Source of the DNA: Roseateles toxinivorans
GTDB lineage: Bacteria; Pseudomonadota; Gammaproteobacteria; Burkholderiales; Burkholderiaceae_C
Direction of reading: 5' to 3'
Length of the DNA: 64,000 bases
Assembly (NCBI GenBank): GCA_945898095.1
Contig: CAMDHE010000001.1
Location: 61,512 to 125,511, forward strand
The position numbers and the translations under genes are program-made. Positions 9,155-19,441 of the stretch are shown here, piece by piece; the first letter of the stretch is position 1; every line of letters begins with the position of its first letter. The notes below the pieces were generated by a model. It had not been told where the DNA came from and ran no database searches. It was given only the letters and a program-made list of their open reading frames with translations.

Positions 9155-10423
9155 CTACTTCGTCCGCGCTGCCGTCGCGATCTGCTGCATCGCTTCGCGG
9201 GCGCTCATGCGGTCGCTGTTCCAGAATTGGCTGATCGCATCCTTGATCGCGCCTTCAACAGCTGAAGGGACTGCCATGCCATGCGCAATCGAAGGCAGCA
9301 GCGTGCCGGCCTTGGCGCTGCTGCCGAAGTCGCTCGATGAGCGCTTGGCGCATTCGTCGAACTTGTCCATCTTGACGCCCACGCGCACCGGGATCGAGCC
9401 TTTGTTGAGGCTGAAGGTCTCCTGGAATTCAGGCCCCATGATGGTCGCTGCCAGGTCTTTCTGGGCCATGGTGTTGGCTTCGTTTTTCAGCTTGAACATC
9501 GCAAACGAATCGATGTTGTAGGTGAAGGCCCTGGCGCTGCCTGGAGAGGGCGTGCAGATGAAATCCTTGCCGGGCGCCTTGCCGGCAGCGATGAACTCGC
9601 CCTTGGCCCAGTCGCCCATGAACTGCATGCCGGCTTCGCCCTTGATGACCATGGCGCTGGCCAGGTTCCAGTCGCGCCCGGGCGAATTCTTGTCGGTATA
9701 GGCTTTCACCCGCTTGAAAGTGCCCAGCACTTTTTCCATCGTGGCACTGTTCAGCGCGGCCTGGTCGAGTTGCACCAACGCCTGGCGATAGAAATCACTG
9801 CCACCGACGCCGAGTGCGACATCCTCGAACAGGGTCAGGTCCTGCCAGTTCTGGCCGCCATGAGCGACCGGTATCAGGCCGGCTTTTTTCAAGGCTTCGG
9901 CAGCCACGAAGAATTCATCCCAGTTGCTTGGCGCTTTGGCACCGGCGCGCTTGAAGGCTTGCGGGTTGATCCACAACCAATTGACGCGGTGCACATTCAC
10001 CGGCACGGCGATATAGCTGCCCTTGAACTTCATCTGGTCGCTGACCACCTTGGGCAGCAGATCGTCCCAATGTCCGGCCTTGGCCACATCATCGATATTG
10101 GTCAGCACGCCCTCGCGCGCCCAGTCTTGCAACGACGGGCCCTTGATCTGCGCGGCGGCCGGCGCATTGCCTGAGACCACGCGCGACTTCAGCACCGTCA
10201 TCGCCGAGTCGCCACCGCCGCCGGCAACCGCAAAATCCTTCCAGCTATGTCCCTTCGACTGCAAGCTGGTCTTGAGTGACTGCGCCGCCTTGGCTTCGCC
10301 GCCGCTGGTCCACCAATGCAGTACTTCAACTTCGCCAGCGCAGACGGGCATGGCGCTGAAATTGATCGCAGTTATTGCGGCCAAGGCTTTGCGACTGAAC
10401 GCGGGTTTGCATGCTTTTGTCAT
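9155..10423 (-). CDS. Carbohydrate ABC transporter substrate-binding protein
   Basis: Signal peptide; EVEVLHWWTSGGEAKAA; AGGGGDSAMTVLKSRVVSGNAPAAAQIKG; GEAGMQFMGDWAKGEF. Confidence 0.93.
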   Translation of the reverse strand: MTKACKPAFSRKALAAITAINFSAMPVCAGEVEVLHWWTSGGEAKAAQSLKTSLQSKGHSWKDFAVAGGGGDSAMTVLKSRVVSGNAPAAAQIKGPSLQDWAREGVLTNIDDVAKAGHWDDLLPKVVSDQMKFKGSYIAVPVNVHRVNWLWINPQAFKRAGAKAPSNWDEFFVAAEALKKAGLIPVAHGGQNWQDLTLFEDVALGVGGSDFYRQALVQLDQAALNSATMEKVLGTFKRVKAYTDKNSPGRDWNLASAMVIKGEAGMQFMGDWAKGEFIAAGKAPGKDFICTPSPGSARAFTYNIDSFAMFKLKNEANTMAQKDLAATIMGPEFQETFSLNKGSIPVRVGVKMDKFDECAKRSSSDFGSSAKAGTLLPSIAHGMAVPSAVEGAIKDAISQFWNSDRMSAREAMQQIATAARTK

Positions 10424-10507
10424 CGATCGAGATCTCCTGGCGCAAGCCTGACCAGAAAGGTTGCGGCCCCAATTATTAACGAAAAATTAACACTACGTAA
10501 CAAGGGG

Positions 10508-11998
10508 TTAACCCGCTGCCGGAAGCTTCACCCTGGCCAGCAGGCCATTCGGCTGTACCGGCAACAGTTCGACGCTGCCTGAATGGCGCTCGACGATTTC
10601 GCGCACGATCGCCAGACCCAGGCCGCAGCCAGTGCCGTCCCCGGTGCCGCGCACAAAGCGCTCGAACAGATGTTCGCGCTCGGACTCGGGCACGCCCGGG
10701 CCGTTGTCTTCAACTTCGAGCAGCAACTCGTTGCCTTGCCCATGCACGCGCACGGTTACGGTCGCGCCCCGTCCTGCATAGCGGACCGCATTGTCGATCA
10801 GGTTGATCAGCACCTCGCCCAGCAGCAAGCCGATGCCACGGACTTCGGCCGGGGCCGGCGGGGGACGGTCTTGCTCATCGCCATCGGGTTCGTCAAAGCC
10901 CAGATCGACGCCGGCCAGCAAAGCGCGCGGCACCATCTCGGCGGTGACATCACGGGCCAGTTGTCGCAGATCGACCGGCAAGCGGCTTTGCAGGCTGGCT
11001 GATTCGGGCTCGGCCCTGGCCAATGTCAGCAACTGATTGACCAGATGGGCGCTGCGCACCGCGCTTTCATGCACGCGCTTGAGCCTGGCGATCAAGGACG
11101 GCTCGGTCGCCTCCATCAAGGCCAGTTCGGTCTGGCTTTTCAATCCGGCCAATGGCGTTCGCAACTGGTGTGCGGCATCGCTGATAAAGCGTTTTTGCGC
11201 AGCGACATGGTGGTGGACTTCGCCGAGCAGGGTGTTCATCGCCCGGGCCAAGGCGCGCACTTCGAGCGGCGCGGCATTCAGCTGGATCGGCGTCAGGTCA
11301 TTGACTGCCCGGCCTTCGACCTTTCGCTGCAGCAGCGCCAGTGGCGCCAACCCGGCGCGGATGCCGGCCCAGACGACCATCGTCACCAGCGCGATCAAGG
11401 CCGACAAAGGCAGCACCAGATCGAGCATGATTTGGCGCGCCAGCTCTTCCCGGTTGGTGCTCGAGCGGGCCACTTGCACCAGCATGGTCTGACCGGGCGA
11501 GTCGGCATCGCCATAACGCAGATAAAGCGCAGCCACCCTGACGCGCTCGGACTTGTCCGCCCCGGCATTTGGCTGGTTCAGGATGCCGTCATAGAAATAG
11601 GGCTCACCCATCACCGGATCGGTGATCGTTGGCAGCGGCGGCAGGTTGCGGTTGCCGAGGATGAACTGCCCTGGCGGCGTGCTGACCGTGTAGAGCACGC
11701 GGTCGCTCGGGTCGGATTCGAGGATGTCCTGGGCGGCCCGCGGAAAGTCGATCAGCAGCCCGTTGCCTTGCGGCTTGACCTGGCGCGCCAAGGCTCTTGA
11801 GGCCTGCGACAGCGTGGCGTCGACCGCCTGGTTGGCATAGCGAACCGCCAGGTTGTAGGTGAACAAGCCGGCAGCCAGCCACATGATGATCTGCGGCAGC
11901 AGCAGCCAGATGAACAATTGCCGGTGCAGCGATGGGGCGCCGGTGGCTGCGCCCGGAAGAGCGGCCCACCAGCCAAGGCGCAGGAGTTTTTTGTCCAT
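10508..11998 (-). CDS. Sensor histidine kinase (TctE/QseC type)
   Basis: H-box FISDAAHQLRTPLAGLKSQTELA; N-box NLIDNAVRYAG; G-boxes EDNGPGVP, GCGLGLAIVREI. Confidence 0.93.
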   Translation of the reverse strand: MDKKLLRLGWWAALPGAATGAPSLHRQLFIWLLLPQIIMWLAAGLFTYNLAVRYANQAVDATLSQASRALARQVKPQGNGLLIDFPRAAQDILESDPSDRVLYTVSTPPGQFILGNRNLPPLPTITDPVMGEPYFYDGILNQPNAGADKSERVRVAALYLRYGDADSPGQTMLVQVARSSTNREELARQIMLDLVLPLSALIALVTMVVWAGIRAGLAPLALLQRKVEGRAVNDLTPIQLNAAPLEVRALARAMNTLLGEVHHHVAAQKRFISDAAHQLRTPLAGLKSQTELALMEATEPSLIARLKRVHESAVRSAHLVNQLLTLARAEPESASLQSRLPVDLRQLARDVTAEMVPRALLAGVDLGFDEPDGDEQDRPPPAPAEVRGIGLLLGEVLINLIDNAVRYAGRGATVTVRVHGQGNELLLEVEDNGPGVPESEREHLFERFVRGTGDGTGCGLGLAIVREIVERHSGSVELLPVQPNGLLARVKLPAAG

Positions 11999-12133
11999 AG
12001 CGAGTTCAGGGAAAGCGACAGCCGCGAGCATAGCCGCCCGTTCCTTGAAAGCAGCAGCGAATGCCAGCGGGTCTCAGACGATCAAGCGATTGATTAACAA
12101 TTCATGAACATCGACGATTGGGCGTTTCCGTCT

Positions 12134-12958
12134 TCAGCGCGGCGCTTGATAAACGCGCACATGGTCGACTTCCAACGTCACCGGAAAGATTGCGTCGTCG
12201 ACCGGACCCCCGAGGTCGCCGCCGATGGCCAGATTAAGGATCAGGAATTGCGGCGCATCGAAAGGCCAGGCCGCGACGCCGGTCTTCGGGTTGGCATAAC
12301 TGAAATGCTCGACCCCATCGACGCCAAAGCGGATCAGCTCATGGGTCCAGAGCATCTGGTAGTTATGGAAAGCCTTGCAGGCATCGGGCAATTGCCGGCC
12401 ATTGCCGGCGCCATTGCCGCCGCTGCCGGCAGTTCGGTGCACTGTGCTGAAGATCCGTTCGGGGTCTTTACCGAGTTGCTCGAGGATGTCGAGCTCGCCA
12501 TCGGCGGGCCAGTTGCCGGCGCTGCCCAGCGTCCAGATCGCCGGCCAAGTGCCCTTGCCGCAGGGCATCCTGGCGCGGATCTCGAAAAATCCATAGGTCC
12601 AGTCGCCCTTGCCCCTTGTGATCAAACGGGCCGAGCTGTAATGCTGACCACCCCAGTCGGGTTCGTTCTTCAAGTCCTCGCGGGTTGCGGTGATCAGCAA
12701 TTTGCCCTGGCTTGCCCGGGCATTTTCAGCCCGCGGGCCGGCGTAATACTGCTGCTCGTTGTTGTACCAACCGTCCTTGTTGCGCGACTTGTCATGCAGC
12801 CATTTCGCCGGGTCGGGCAGGCCATCTTGCGTGAATTCATCGGCCCAGACCAGCTTGTAGCCGGCCGGCAAGGTGAGCGGCGCCGGCGCTGCATTGGCAG
12901 CCCCGCTGGCCAGCAGGGCCAAGCCGCAGAGCAGGCGGCGGATGAGAGAAAAATCCAT
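12134..12958 (-). CDS. Glycoside hydrolase family 16 (endo-beta-1,3-glucanase/laminarinase-like), secreted
   Basis: GH16 catalytic motif GELDILEQ; YKLVWADEFTQDG; signal peptide MDFSLIRRLLCGLALLASGAANA; SD AAGGAAAC; start trimmed. Confidence 0.9.
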   Translation of the reverse strand: MDFSLIRRLLCGLALLASGAANAAPAPLTLPAGYKLVWADEFTQDGLPDPAKWLHDKSRNKDGWYNNEQQYYAGPRAENARASQGKLLITATREDLKNEPDWGGQHYSSARLITRGKGDWTYGFFEIRARMPCGKGTWPAIWTLGSAGNWPADGELDILEQLGKDPERIFSTVHRTAGSGGNGAGNGRQLPDACKAFHNYQMLWTHELIRFGVDGVEHFSYANPKTGVAAWPFDAPQFLILNLAIGGDLGGPVDDAIFPVTLEVDHVRVYQAPR

Positions 12959-12993
12959 CTTGTTTCCTTTTGAAATTGCTTTGCCGGCCAATG

Positions 12994-14055
12994 TCAGCTC
13001 AGCAGACAACCCGCAGCATCGAAACCGATGGCCTGGCCAGCCAGCGGCTTCAGCCAAAGGGTCTGGCCGGCTTGCAGATGGCTCAGCTCGCTGCCGACCT
13101 TGGCATTGAGCAGTCCATCTTGTCCTTCCAGCTTCAGGTGCAGGATCGACGCATCGCCCAGATGCTCGGCCAGCACCAGCGTTGCCGGCACCGCCGTCGA
13201 GTCGAGCGCGGTCAATACCTGCAACTGCTCGGCGCGCAGGCCGGCGCAGCTTGCCTGTGGGGCGATTGATGAGCTCAGCGTGGCCCACAAGGTCAGCTGC
13301 GCCGCGCTGGCATCCGCTGCGGGGCGATCAATCAGGTTGATCCGCGGCGCGCCCAGAAATGCCGCAACAAACTTGGTAGCCGGGCGGTTGTAGAGGGCCA
13401 TCGGTGCGCCTTGCTGCTCGATGCGGCCCTGATGGAAGACGGCGATGCGGTCGCCCAAGGTCATCGCTTCAACCTGATCATGGGTCACATAGATCATCGT
13501 CGTGCCCAGCTCCTGGTGCAGGCGCGAGAGCTCGATCCGCATCTCCACCCGCAAGGCCGCATCGAGGTTGGACAGCGGCTCGTCAAACAGGAAGACCTTG
13601 GGCTTGCGAACGATGGCGCGGCCGATCGCGACCCGCTGGCGTTGGCCGCCCGACAACTCCTTGGGGAAGCGGGTGAGCAGCTCGGTGATGCGCAGCGCCT
13701 CGGCGGTGCGGCCTACTTGTTGCTCGCGCTCACGCTTTGAAACCCCGGCCATATGCAGCGCGAAGCCCATGTTTTCGGCCACCGTCATATGCGGGTAGAG
13801 GGCATAGCTCTGGAACACCATCGCCGCGCCGCGGTCGGCCGGGCGCAGTTCATTGGCGCGCTGGCCGTCGATCAGCAATTCGCCACGGTCGATGTTTTCC
13901 AGCCCGGCGATCATGCGCAGCAGCGTCGACTTGCCGCAGCCCGATGGCCCGACAAAGACGATGAACTCGCCGTCCTCGATCTCCAGGTCAACGCCCTGGA
14001 TCACGTCGACCGCACCGAAACTCTTGTGGATGCCGCGCAGGCTTACCTGGCCCAT
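12994..14055 (-). CDS. Carbohydrate ABC transporter ATP-binding protein (UgpC/MalK type), second system
   Basis: [58 protein letters not shown]; start trimmed. Confidence 0.94.
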   Translation of the reverse strand: MGQVSLRGIHKSFGAVDVIQGVDLEIEDGEFIVFVGPSGCGKSTLLRMIAGLENIDRGELLIDGQRANELRPADRGAAMVFQSYALYPHMTVAENMGFALHMAGVSKREREQQVGRTAEALRITELLTRFPKELSGGQRQRVAIGRAIVRKPKVFLFDEPLSNLDAALRVEMRIELSRLHQELGTTMIYVTHDQVEAMTLGDRIAVFHQGRIEQQGAPMALYNRPATKFVAAFLGAPRINLIDRPAADASAAQLTLWATLSSSIAPQASCAGLRAEQLQVLTALDSTAVPATLVLAEHLGDASILHLKLEGQDGLLNAKVGSELSHLQAGQTLWLKPLAGQAIGFDAAGCLLS

Positions 14056-14056
14056 A

Positions 14057-15421
14057 TCAAACCCTCGCTCTGTGGTCAGCAGCATGACAGCGCTGCAGAA
14101 ATTCCCGATACCAATGCGCGCTGTCTTTGAGCCTGCGTTGCTGCGTGGCGTAGTCGACATGGACCAGGCCGAAGCGCTTCTCATAGCCGCTGGCCCATTC
14201 GAAGTTGTCCATCAGGCTCCAGACCATATAGCCGGCCATCGGCACGCCCTTGTCGAGCGCGTCGGCGACAGCGGCGATATGGGTCTGCAGATAATCCTTG
14301 CGGTCGGCGTCATGCACCTGGCCGTCGCACAGCGGGTCCTTGAAGGCGCCGCCGTTTTCGGTGATGTAGAGCGGCGGCAAGACATGGCTGCGGTGCAGCC
14401 TCAGCAGCAACTCGGTCAGCCCTTGCGGGTAGATCTCCCAACCCATGTCGGTGACCGGTAGACCCAGCGCCTTGGCATCGAAAGGCAGGCCGGCGCTGGC
14501 GACATGACGGGTGTAGTAATTGATGCCGAGGTAATCCATCGGTGTGGCGATATGGGCCATGTCGCCGGTTTCGATCAGCGGCGCATCGGGCCCTAGTTCG
14601 GCCAGCACTTCCGCTGGGTAGCCGACATTGAAAAGCGGGTCGGTATACCAGCGCAGGTCGCGCGCATCATGCATCTGTGCCATGGCCAGATCGGCGGCGC
14701 TGTCGGTGGCCGGCATCGCTGGTGACATGTTCAGCACGATTCCCAGCTTGGCTTTGCACCCATCGGCGCGCAGCGCTTGCAGCGCCAGGCCATGGCTGAG
14801 CAGCAGATGGTGCGAGACCTGTGCGGCGACCGCACGGCTTTTGATGCCGGGGGCAAAGATGCCAAGTTGATGGCCCAGCACCGCCATCACCCAGGGCTCG
14901 TTATGGGTGGTGATGCCGGTCAGGCGATCGCCCAGGCGCTGGTTGATGCCGCGGGCATAGTCGACGAAGCGATGCACGGTGGCGCGTGCGGCCCAGCCGC
15001 CCTGCTCCTGCAGCGCTTGCGGCAGATCCCAATGGTTCAGCGTCAGCCAGGGCTGGATGCCGCGCGCCAGCAAACCGTCGACCAGGCGTTCGTAAAAGTC
15101 CATCCCGGCCGGGTTCCAGGCCCCGGCGCCCAGCGGCTGAACCCGCGGCCAGGAGACCGAGAAGCGGTAGGCGTCGACGCCCAGCGAGGCGATCAGGTCG
15201 AGGTCGGACTCAAGCCGGTGGTAATGGTCGCAGGCGATGTCGCCATTGCTGCCATCCTTGATGGCGCCCGGAAGCTGGCAGAACTGGTCCCAGATCGAGG
15301 CGCCCTTGCCATCGGCGGCGGCAGCGCCTTCGATCTGGAAAGCACTGGTGGCCACGCCCCAGCAGAAGTCGGCCGGGAAGCGGTGGTGCAGCAGCGAAAC
15401 GGCGGTAACGGCAATCGTCAT
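14057..15421 (-). CDS. GH1 beta-glucosidase (cytoplasmic)
   Basis: [24 protein letters not shown] acid/base; YITENGGAF nucleophile; start trimmed to MTIAVT. Confidence 0.94.
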   Translation of the reverse strand: MTIAVTAVSLLHHRFPADFCWGVATSAFQIEGAAAADGKGASIWDQFCQLPGAIKDGSNGDIACDHYHRLESDLDLIASLGVDAYRFSVSWPRVQPLGAGAWNPAGMDFYERLVDGLLARGIQPWLTLNHWDLPQALQEQGGWAARATVHRFVDYARGINQRLGDRLTGITTHNEPWVMAVLGHQLGIFAPGIKSRAVAAQVSHHLLLSHGLALQALRADGCKAKLGIVLNMSPAMPATDSAADLAMAQMHDARDLRWYTDPLFNVGYPAEVLAELGPDAPLIETGDMAHIATPMDYLGINYYTRHVASAGLPFDAKALGLPVTDMGWEIYPQGLTELLLRLHRSHVLPPLYITENGGAFKDPLCDGQVHDADRKDYLQTHIAAVADALDKGVPMAGYMVWSLMDNFEWASGYEKRFGLVHVDYATQQRRLKDSAHWYREFLQRCHAADHRARV

Positions 15422-15456
15422 GGGGTCAATCAGGCAAGGGTGAGTCGGCGCGGCGG

Positions 15457-16278
15457 CTATTTGACGGCGCCGGCGGTAAGCCCGGCGATCAATTGGCGCG
15501 AGAAGATGAAGAACAACACCAGCAGCGGCACGGTGGCGATGGCCGAGCCGGCCATCAGCGCGCCCCATTCGGTGTTTTCAGGGCTCTGGATGCTGCGCAG
15601 GGCCAGCGGCAAGGTAAAGGAGTCGGCGCTGCGCATCACGATCAGCGGACCGATGAAGTTGTTCCAGGAACTGATGAAGGTGATCAGCCCCAAGGTGCCC
15701 AGGGCCGGTTTCAGCAAGGGCAGCACGATGCGCCAGTAGATGCTGAATTCGCCGCAACCATCCATCCGCGCGGCTTCGAGCAATTCGGGGGGAATCGCGC
15801 TGAGGGCGAATTGCCGCATCAGGAAAATCCCGAAAGCGCTGGCGGCGCCGGGAATATAGAGCGCCCGATGCTGGTCGATCCAGCCCAGCGCATCCATGAT
15901 CATGAAGCTAGGGATCATGCTCATGAAGGAAGGCAGCAACATGGTTGCCATCACCAGGCCGAACAGCGTCTGCTTGTGGCGGAACTCGAACATCGCGAAG
16001 GCATAGCCGGCCAGCGAGCAGAAGAACAGCGTCAGCAGCGTCGAGGCGATCGCCACATAGACGCTCCAGCCGACATTGCGCCAGAACGGCAGCCTTGCGT
16101 TGAGGATTTCCAGATTGGCCTGGAACGAATTGCTGAAGAACAGCGGCAGCGGCTGGCTGAAAATCTCGGTGCGCGTGTGGGTGGCGAACACGAACATGAA
16201 GTAAAAAGGCGCCAGCATCAGCAAGGCCCCGCAGCCGACCAGCAGATAAGCCGGCCAGGTTTTCATTGAAGCCTTCAT
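15457..16278 (-). CDS. Carbohydrate ABC transporter permease, second system
   Basis: EAA-like loop ELLEAARMDGCGEFSIYWRIVLPLLKPALG. Confidence 0.92.
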   Translation of the reverse strand: MKASMKTWPAYLLVGCGALLMLAPFYFMFVFATHTRTEIFSQPLPLFFSNSFQANLEILNARLPFWRNVGWSVYVAIASTLLTLFFCSLAGYAFAMFEFRHKQTLFGLVMATMLLPSFMSMIPSFMIMDALGWIDQHRALYIPGAASAFGIFLMRQFALSAIPPELLEAARMDGCGEFSIYWRIVLPLLKPALGTLGLITFISSWNNFIGPLIVMRSADSFTLPLALRSIQSPENTEWGALMAGSAIATVPLLVLFFIFSRQLIAGLTAGAVK

Positions 16279-17174
16279 GCCGCGGACCTCCTGGCGCTGA
16301 AAGCGCGGTTGGTCAACCAGGTCAGCATCGCCACGATCAGGAACAAGATCCAGCTCATCGCGCTCGAGCCGCCGAAGTCGTTGAAGTCAAAGGCCATGCG
16401 GTACAGGTAGACCGCCGAGGTCATCGCCGATTGGTCGGGGCCGCCCTTGCCATTGGTGAGGATGAAGGGCTCTTCGAACAGCTGCAGCCCGCCGATGACG
16501 CTGAGCATCACGCCGAAATAGATCATTGGTTTCAGGCTCGGCAGCGTGATGCGCCAGAACTGCTGCCAGCGGCCGGCACCGTCCATCTCGGCGGCCTCGT
16601 AAAGGTCTTTCGGGATCGTCTGCAGCGCCGCTATATAGAGCACCAGATTGAAGCCGAGGTAACGCCAGAAGACGATCAGGGCGATCGCCGGCTTGATCGT
16701 GCCGGGCTTGTTCAACCAGTCGATCGGCGCCATGCCGAACAAGCTGTCGAGGCCCAGATTGACCAGACCATAGTCGCGCGAGAACAGCGAGCTGAACATG
16801 ATCGCGATCGCCACGCTGGAGGTGATGTAGGGCAGGAAATAGGCGCCGATCATGAAATCCCGGCTGCGCTTGAACGACTGGTGGATGAATACCGCCAGCG
16901 GAATCGCCACCAGATGCTGGGGCAGCCCGGAGGCCAGCGCCAGCCAGAGCGTATTGCCCAGCGATTTCCAGAACCAGGCGTCGCCGATGGCGAAGTAGAA
17001 GTTCTCCAGCCCGACATATTGCATCGCGCCCAGGCCACTGGTCGGCTCCCAGGACTGGAAGGCCAGATAAAGCGAGAACAGCAGCGGGAAGACGCCGAAC
17101 AAGGCGAACAGGCCGAGGAACGGGCTGATGAACAGATAAGGGGCCCAGCGGGGCGAAAGTCTCGGCATCTGCAT
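16275..17174 (-). CDS. Carbohydrate ABC transporter permease, second system
   Basis: EAA-like loop DLYEAAEMDGAGRWQQFWRITLPSLKPM. Confidence 0.92.
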   Translation of the reverse strand: MQMPRLSPRWAPYLFISPFLGLFALFGVFPLLFSLYLAFQSWEPTSGLGAMQYVGLENFYFAIGDAWFWKSLGNTLWLALASGLPQHLVAIPLAVFIHQSFKRSRDFMIGAYFLPYITSSVAIAIMFSSLFSRDYGLVNLGLDSLFGMAPIDWLNKPGTIKPAIALIVFWRYLGFNLVLYIAALQTIPKDLYEAAEMDGAGRWQQFWRITLPSLKPMIYFGVMLSVIGGLQLFEEPFILTNGKGGPDQSAMTSAVYLYRMAFDFNDFGGSSAMSWILFLIVAMLTWLTNRAFSARRSAA

Positions 17175-17176
17175 GC

Positions 17177-18442
17177 TCAGCGGTGGGCGCGGCGTGCGAT
17201 CAGGCGGCCGGCATCGGCCAGCGCCTGCTCGATGCCCTTGCCCTCGTCGAGCACATGGTCGAGTTCGGCGCTGATCACTTCATCGGCGAAATTGTTCTGC
17301 TTGTGCACCTTCACGGCGGTGATGCGGCGCGCTGCTTCGCGCCAGATCAAACGCGCCTTCTGACCGCCGAGGAAGGGCAGGCCCTCCTCGAAGAACGGAT
17401 CGTCATAGGTCTCGACCAGCGCCGGGAAGGAATCCTGGGCCTTGAAAGCGGCGAACTGCAGTTCGCGGTCGAGCGTCATCATCTGGATGAACTCCCAGGC
17501 CAGGCCCTTGTTCGCCGCTGCCGAATGGCGCGGAATCGCGTAGAAACTACCGCCATAGGCAGCGAAGGCGTTCTCGGGCAGTTGGGCCGCACGCCACAGG
17601 CCGCGGGTGGCTGGCGCGACCCAGTTGTTGAGTTGGCCGACCAGCCAAGCGCCGCCCAGTTCGGTCGCCAGCTGGCCGCGCTTGAGCCCTTCGGCCCAGT
17701 CGTTCGACCAGGCGCCGACGCGTGCATCGAGCTGGTTCTGACGCACTTTGCGGGCGACTTCAAAGGCGCGCACGAAGCGCGGCGAGGTCACCAGCACGCG
17801 CGAATCCTGGTCGAAGTAAAGGCCTTGGCCAGGCTGGATGCCGGTGCGCAGCAGGATGTCCTTGATCTCCTGGACATTGGCGATCAGATAGGCGCCTGTG
17901 CGGCGCTTGATCTCGATGCCGGCTGCGACATAGCTGTCCCAGCTGCGTGTCAGCTGCTCGACGCCGACCCCGGCTTTGCTCAGGATGTCGGCCCGGTACA
18001 GCATGGTGCCCGGGCCGATGTCGGCCGGTGCTGCCACCACCGCACCGCTGCGATTGGTCGCCTGGTCATAGGCGAAGCCGGCATAGCGCTGGCGCATGGC
18101 GCCGATGTTGTAAGGCGCTTTCGCCAGATCGTCGAGGCCCGCGCCATGGGCGAAGCGGCCGACATAGCCAACCTCCAGCGCCATCACGTCGGGCAGGTAG
18201 ACCGCTGTCGACAAGGCCGTCGTCATCGCCGTGTGATGGTCGCTGTAGGGGCGGCTGACGACCTTGATTTCGACTTCGGGGTGCAAGCGGCGCCAATGCG
18301 GGATCGCTGCCTCGACGATCTTGTCGACCAGCGGGAAGGCCGCCACCGTCAATTGCTTGCTGGCTGCAGCTTGCACGCCAGCGCCAGCCAGCAAGCTTGC
18401 GCCCATGACGGCGCGGCGCGAGAGCTCGCCGGGGGCTGTCAT
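17177..18442 (-). CDS. Carbohydrate ABC transporter substrate-binding protein, second system (Tat-like leader)
   Basis: N-terminal LSRRAVMGASLLAGAGVQAAA; extracellular solute-binding family 1 layout; operon position before permeases. Confidence 0.85.
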   Translation of the reverse strand: MTAPGELSRRAVMGASLLAGAGVQAAASKQLTVAAFPLVDKIVEAAIPHWRRLHPEVEIKVVSRPYSDHHTAMTTALSTAVYLPDVMALEVGYVGRFAHGAGLDDLAKAPYNIGAMRQRYAGFAYDQATNRSGAVVAAPADIGPGTMLYRADILSKAGVGVEQLTRSWDSYVAAGIEIKRRTGAYLIANVQEIKDILLRTGIQPGQGLYFDQDSRVLVTSPRFVRAFEVARKVRQNQLDARVGAWSNDWAEGLKRGQLATELGGAWLVGQLNNWVAPATRGLWRAAQLPENAFAAYGGSFYAIPRHSAAANKGLAWEFIQMMTLDRELQFAAFKAQDSFPALVETYDDPFFEEGLPFLGGQKARLIWREAARRITAVKVHKQNNFADEVISAELDHVLDEGKGIEQALADAGRLIARRAHR

Positions 18443-18580
18443 CTTGGCAATTCCTGGGTCAAGCGGCTGGCTGACATGGGGGGTTCGGCTTGAATATTAA
18501 TTTATTATTAATATCTTAAAGCCGGATGCAGGGCCTGGCTATGGGCACAAACCTTGAGGCCCTTGGACTGGCGGCGAAGT

Positions 18581-19258
18581 TCAGGTGTCCAGCGTGCCGG
18601 TTTCGAGCAGATAGCCCAGGCCGCGCACCGTGCGGATCGACAGTCCCGAGCCTTCGAGTTTGCGCCGCAAGCGGTGGATATAGACCTCGATTGAGCCGGC
18701 GCCGTTGTTCTCGCCGCGGTCCTGGGCCCAGGTCTGGCTGATCTGCTCCTTGGTGACCACCCTTGCGAGTTGCATCAGCAACAAGTTCAGCAAGTCCCAT
18801 TCGCGCGGACTGAGCTCGAGCGCTACACCGTGCAAGCTTGCACGGTGGGCGTCGCGGTCGAAAACCAGCGCGCCGAACGTGATCCCGCCAGAGACCGGCG
18901 GACCGCGCCGCAACAAGGCATGAAGCCTGGCCTCGAGTTCAGGAAAATCAAAGGGCTTGGTCAGATAGTCATCGGCACCGGCGTTCAGTCCGGCCACCCG
19001 GTCATCGAGGCTGTCCAGCGCCGTCAGCACCAGCACCGGCAGTTTGCGTTTGGCTTCACGCAAGCGCTTCAGCACTGTCAGGCCGTCGATCATCGGCAGC
19101 CCCAGATCGAGGATGGCAATGTCGAATGGTTGCTTGAGCAGCAGATATTCGGCCACAGCGCCGTTCGCCGCATGTTCGACATCGAAACCGGCCAGCCGTA
19201 ATTGAGCCGTCAAGGCATCGGCAAGGATCGCGTCGTCTTCAGCCAGAAGTAGGTTCAT
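18581..19258 (-). CDS. Two-component response regulator (OmpR/TctD type)
   Basis: MNLLLAEDDAILADAL; DIAILDLGLPMIDGL; C-terminal winged helix ELSPREWDLLNLLL...GSIEVYIHRLRRKLEGSGLSIRTVRGLGYLL. Confidence 0.94.
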   Translation of the reverse strand: MNLLLAEDDAILADALTAQLRLAGFDVEHAANGAVAEYLLLKQPFDIAILDLGLPMIDGLTVLKRLREAKRKLPVLVLTALDSLDDRVAGLNAGADDYLTKPFDFPELEARLHALLRRGPPVSGGITFGALVFDRDAHRASLHGVALELSPREWDLLNLLLMQLARVVTKEQISQTWAQDRGENNGAGSIEVYIHRLRRKLEGSGLSIRTVRGLGYLLETGTLDT

Positions 19259-19307
19259 CGCTGCGTTCACCCGGTTGACCCCCGTCGTCGCAATTTTGCA
19301 ACCCAAG

Positions 19308-19347
19308 GGTTAACGATAAATTAATAATGTTTAATATTCGTTAAGAA
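19308..19347. promoter_or_regulatory. AT-rich inverted TTAACGA...TTCGTTAA in the divergent response regulator/TonB-receptor promoter region
   Basis: GGTTAACGATAAATTAATAATGTTTAATATTCGTTAAGAAT; similar TTAACGAAAAATTAAC upstream of the sugar-binding protein gene (about 10476-10491). Confidence 0.4.
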
Positions 19348-19441
19348 TACACCTGACGCTTGCTGATGCCGTCTGGCGGCCCAGTGTACTGTCCGAGCCA
19401 CAACGCAAGAGACTCGCCCCGCGAGTCACAGGAGACACCCA

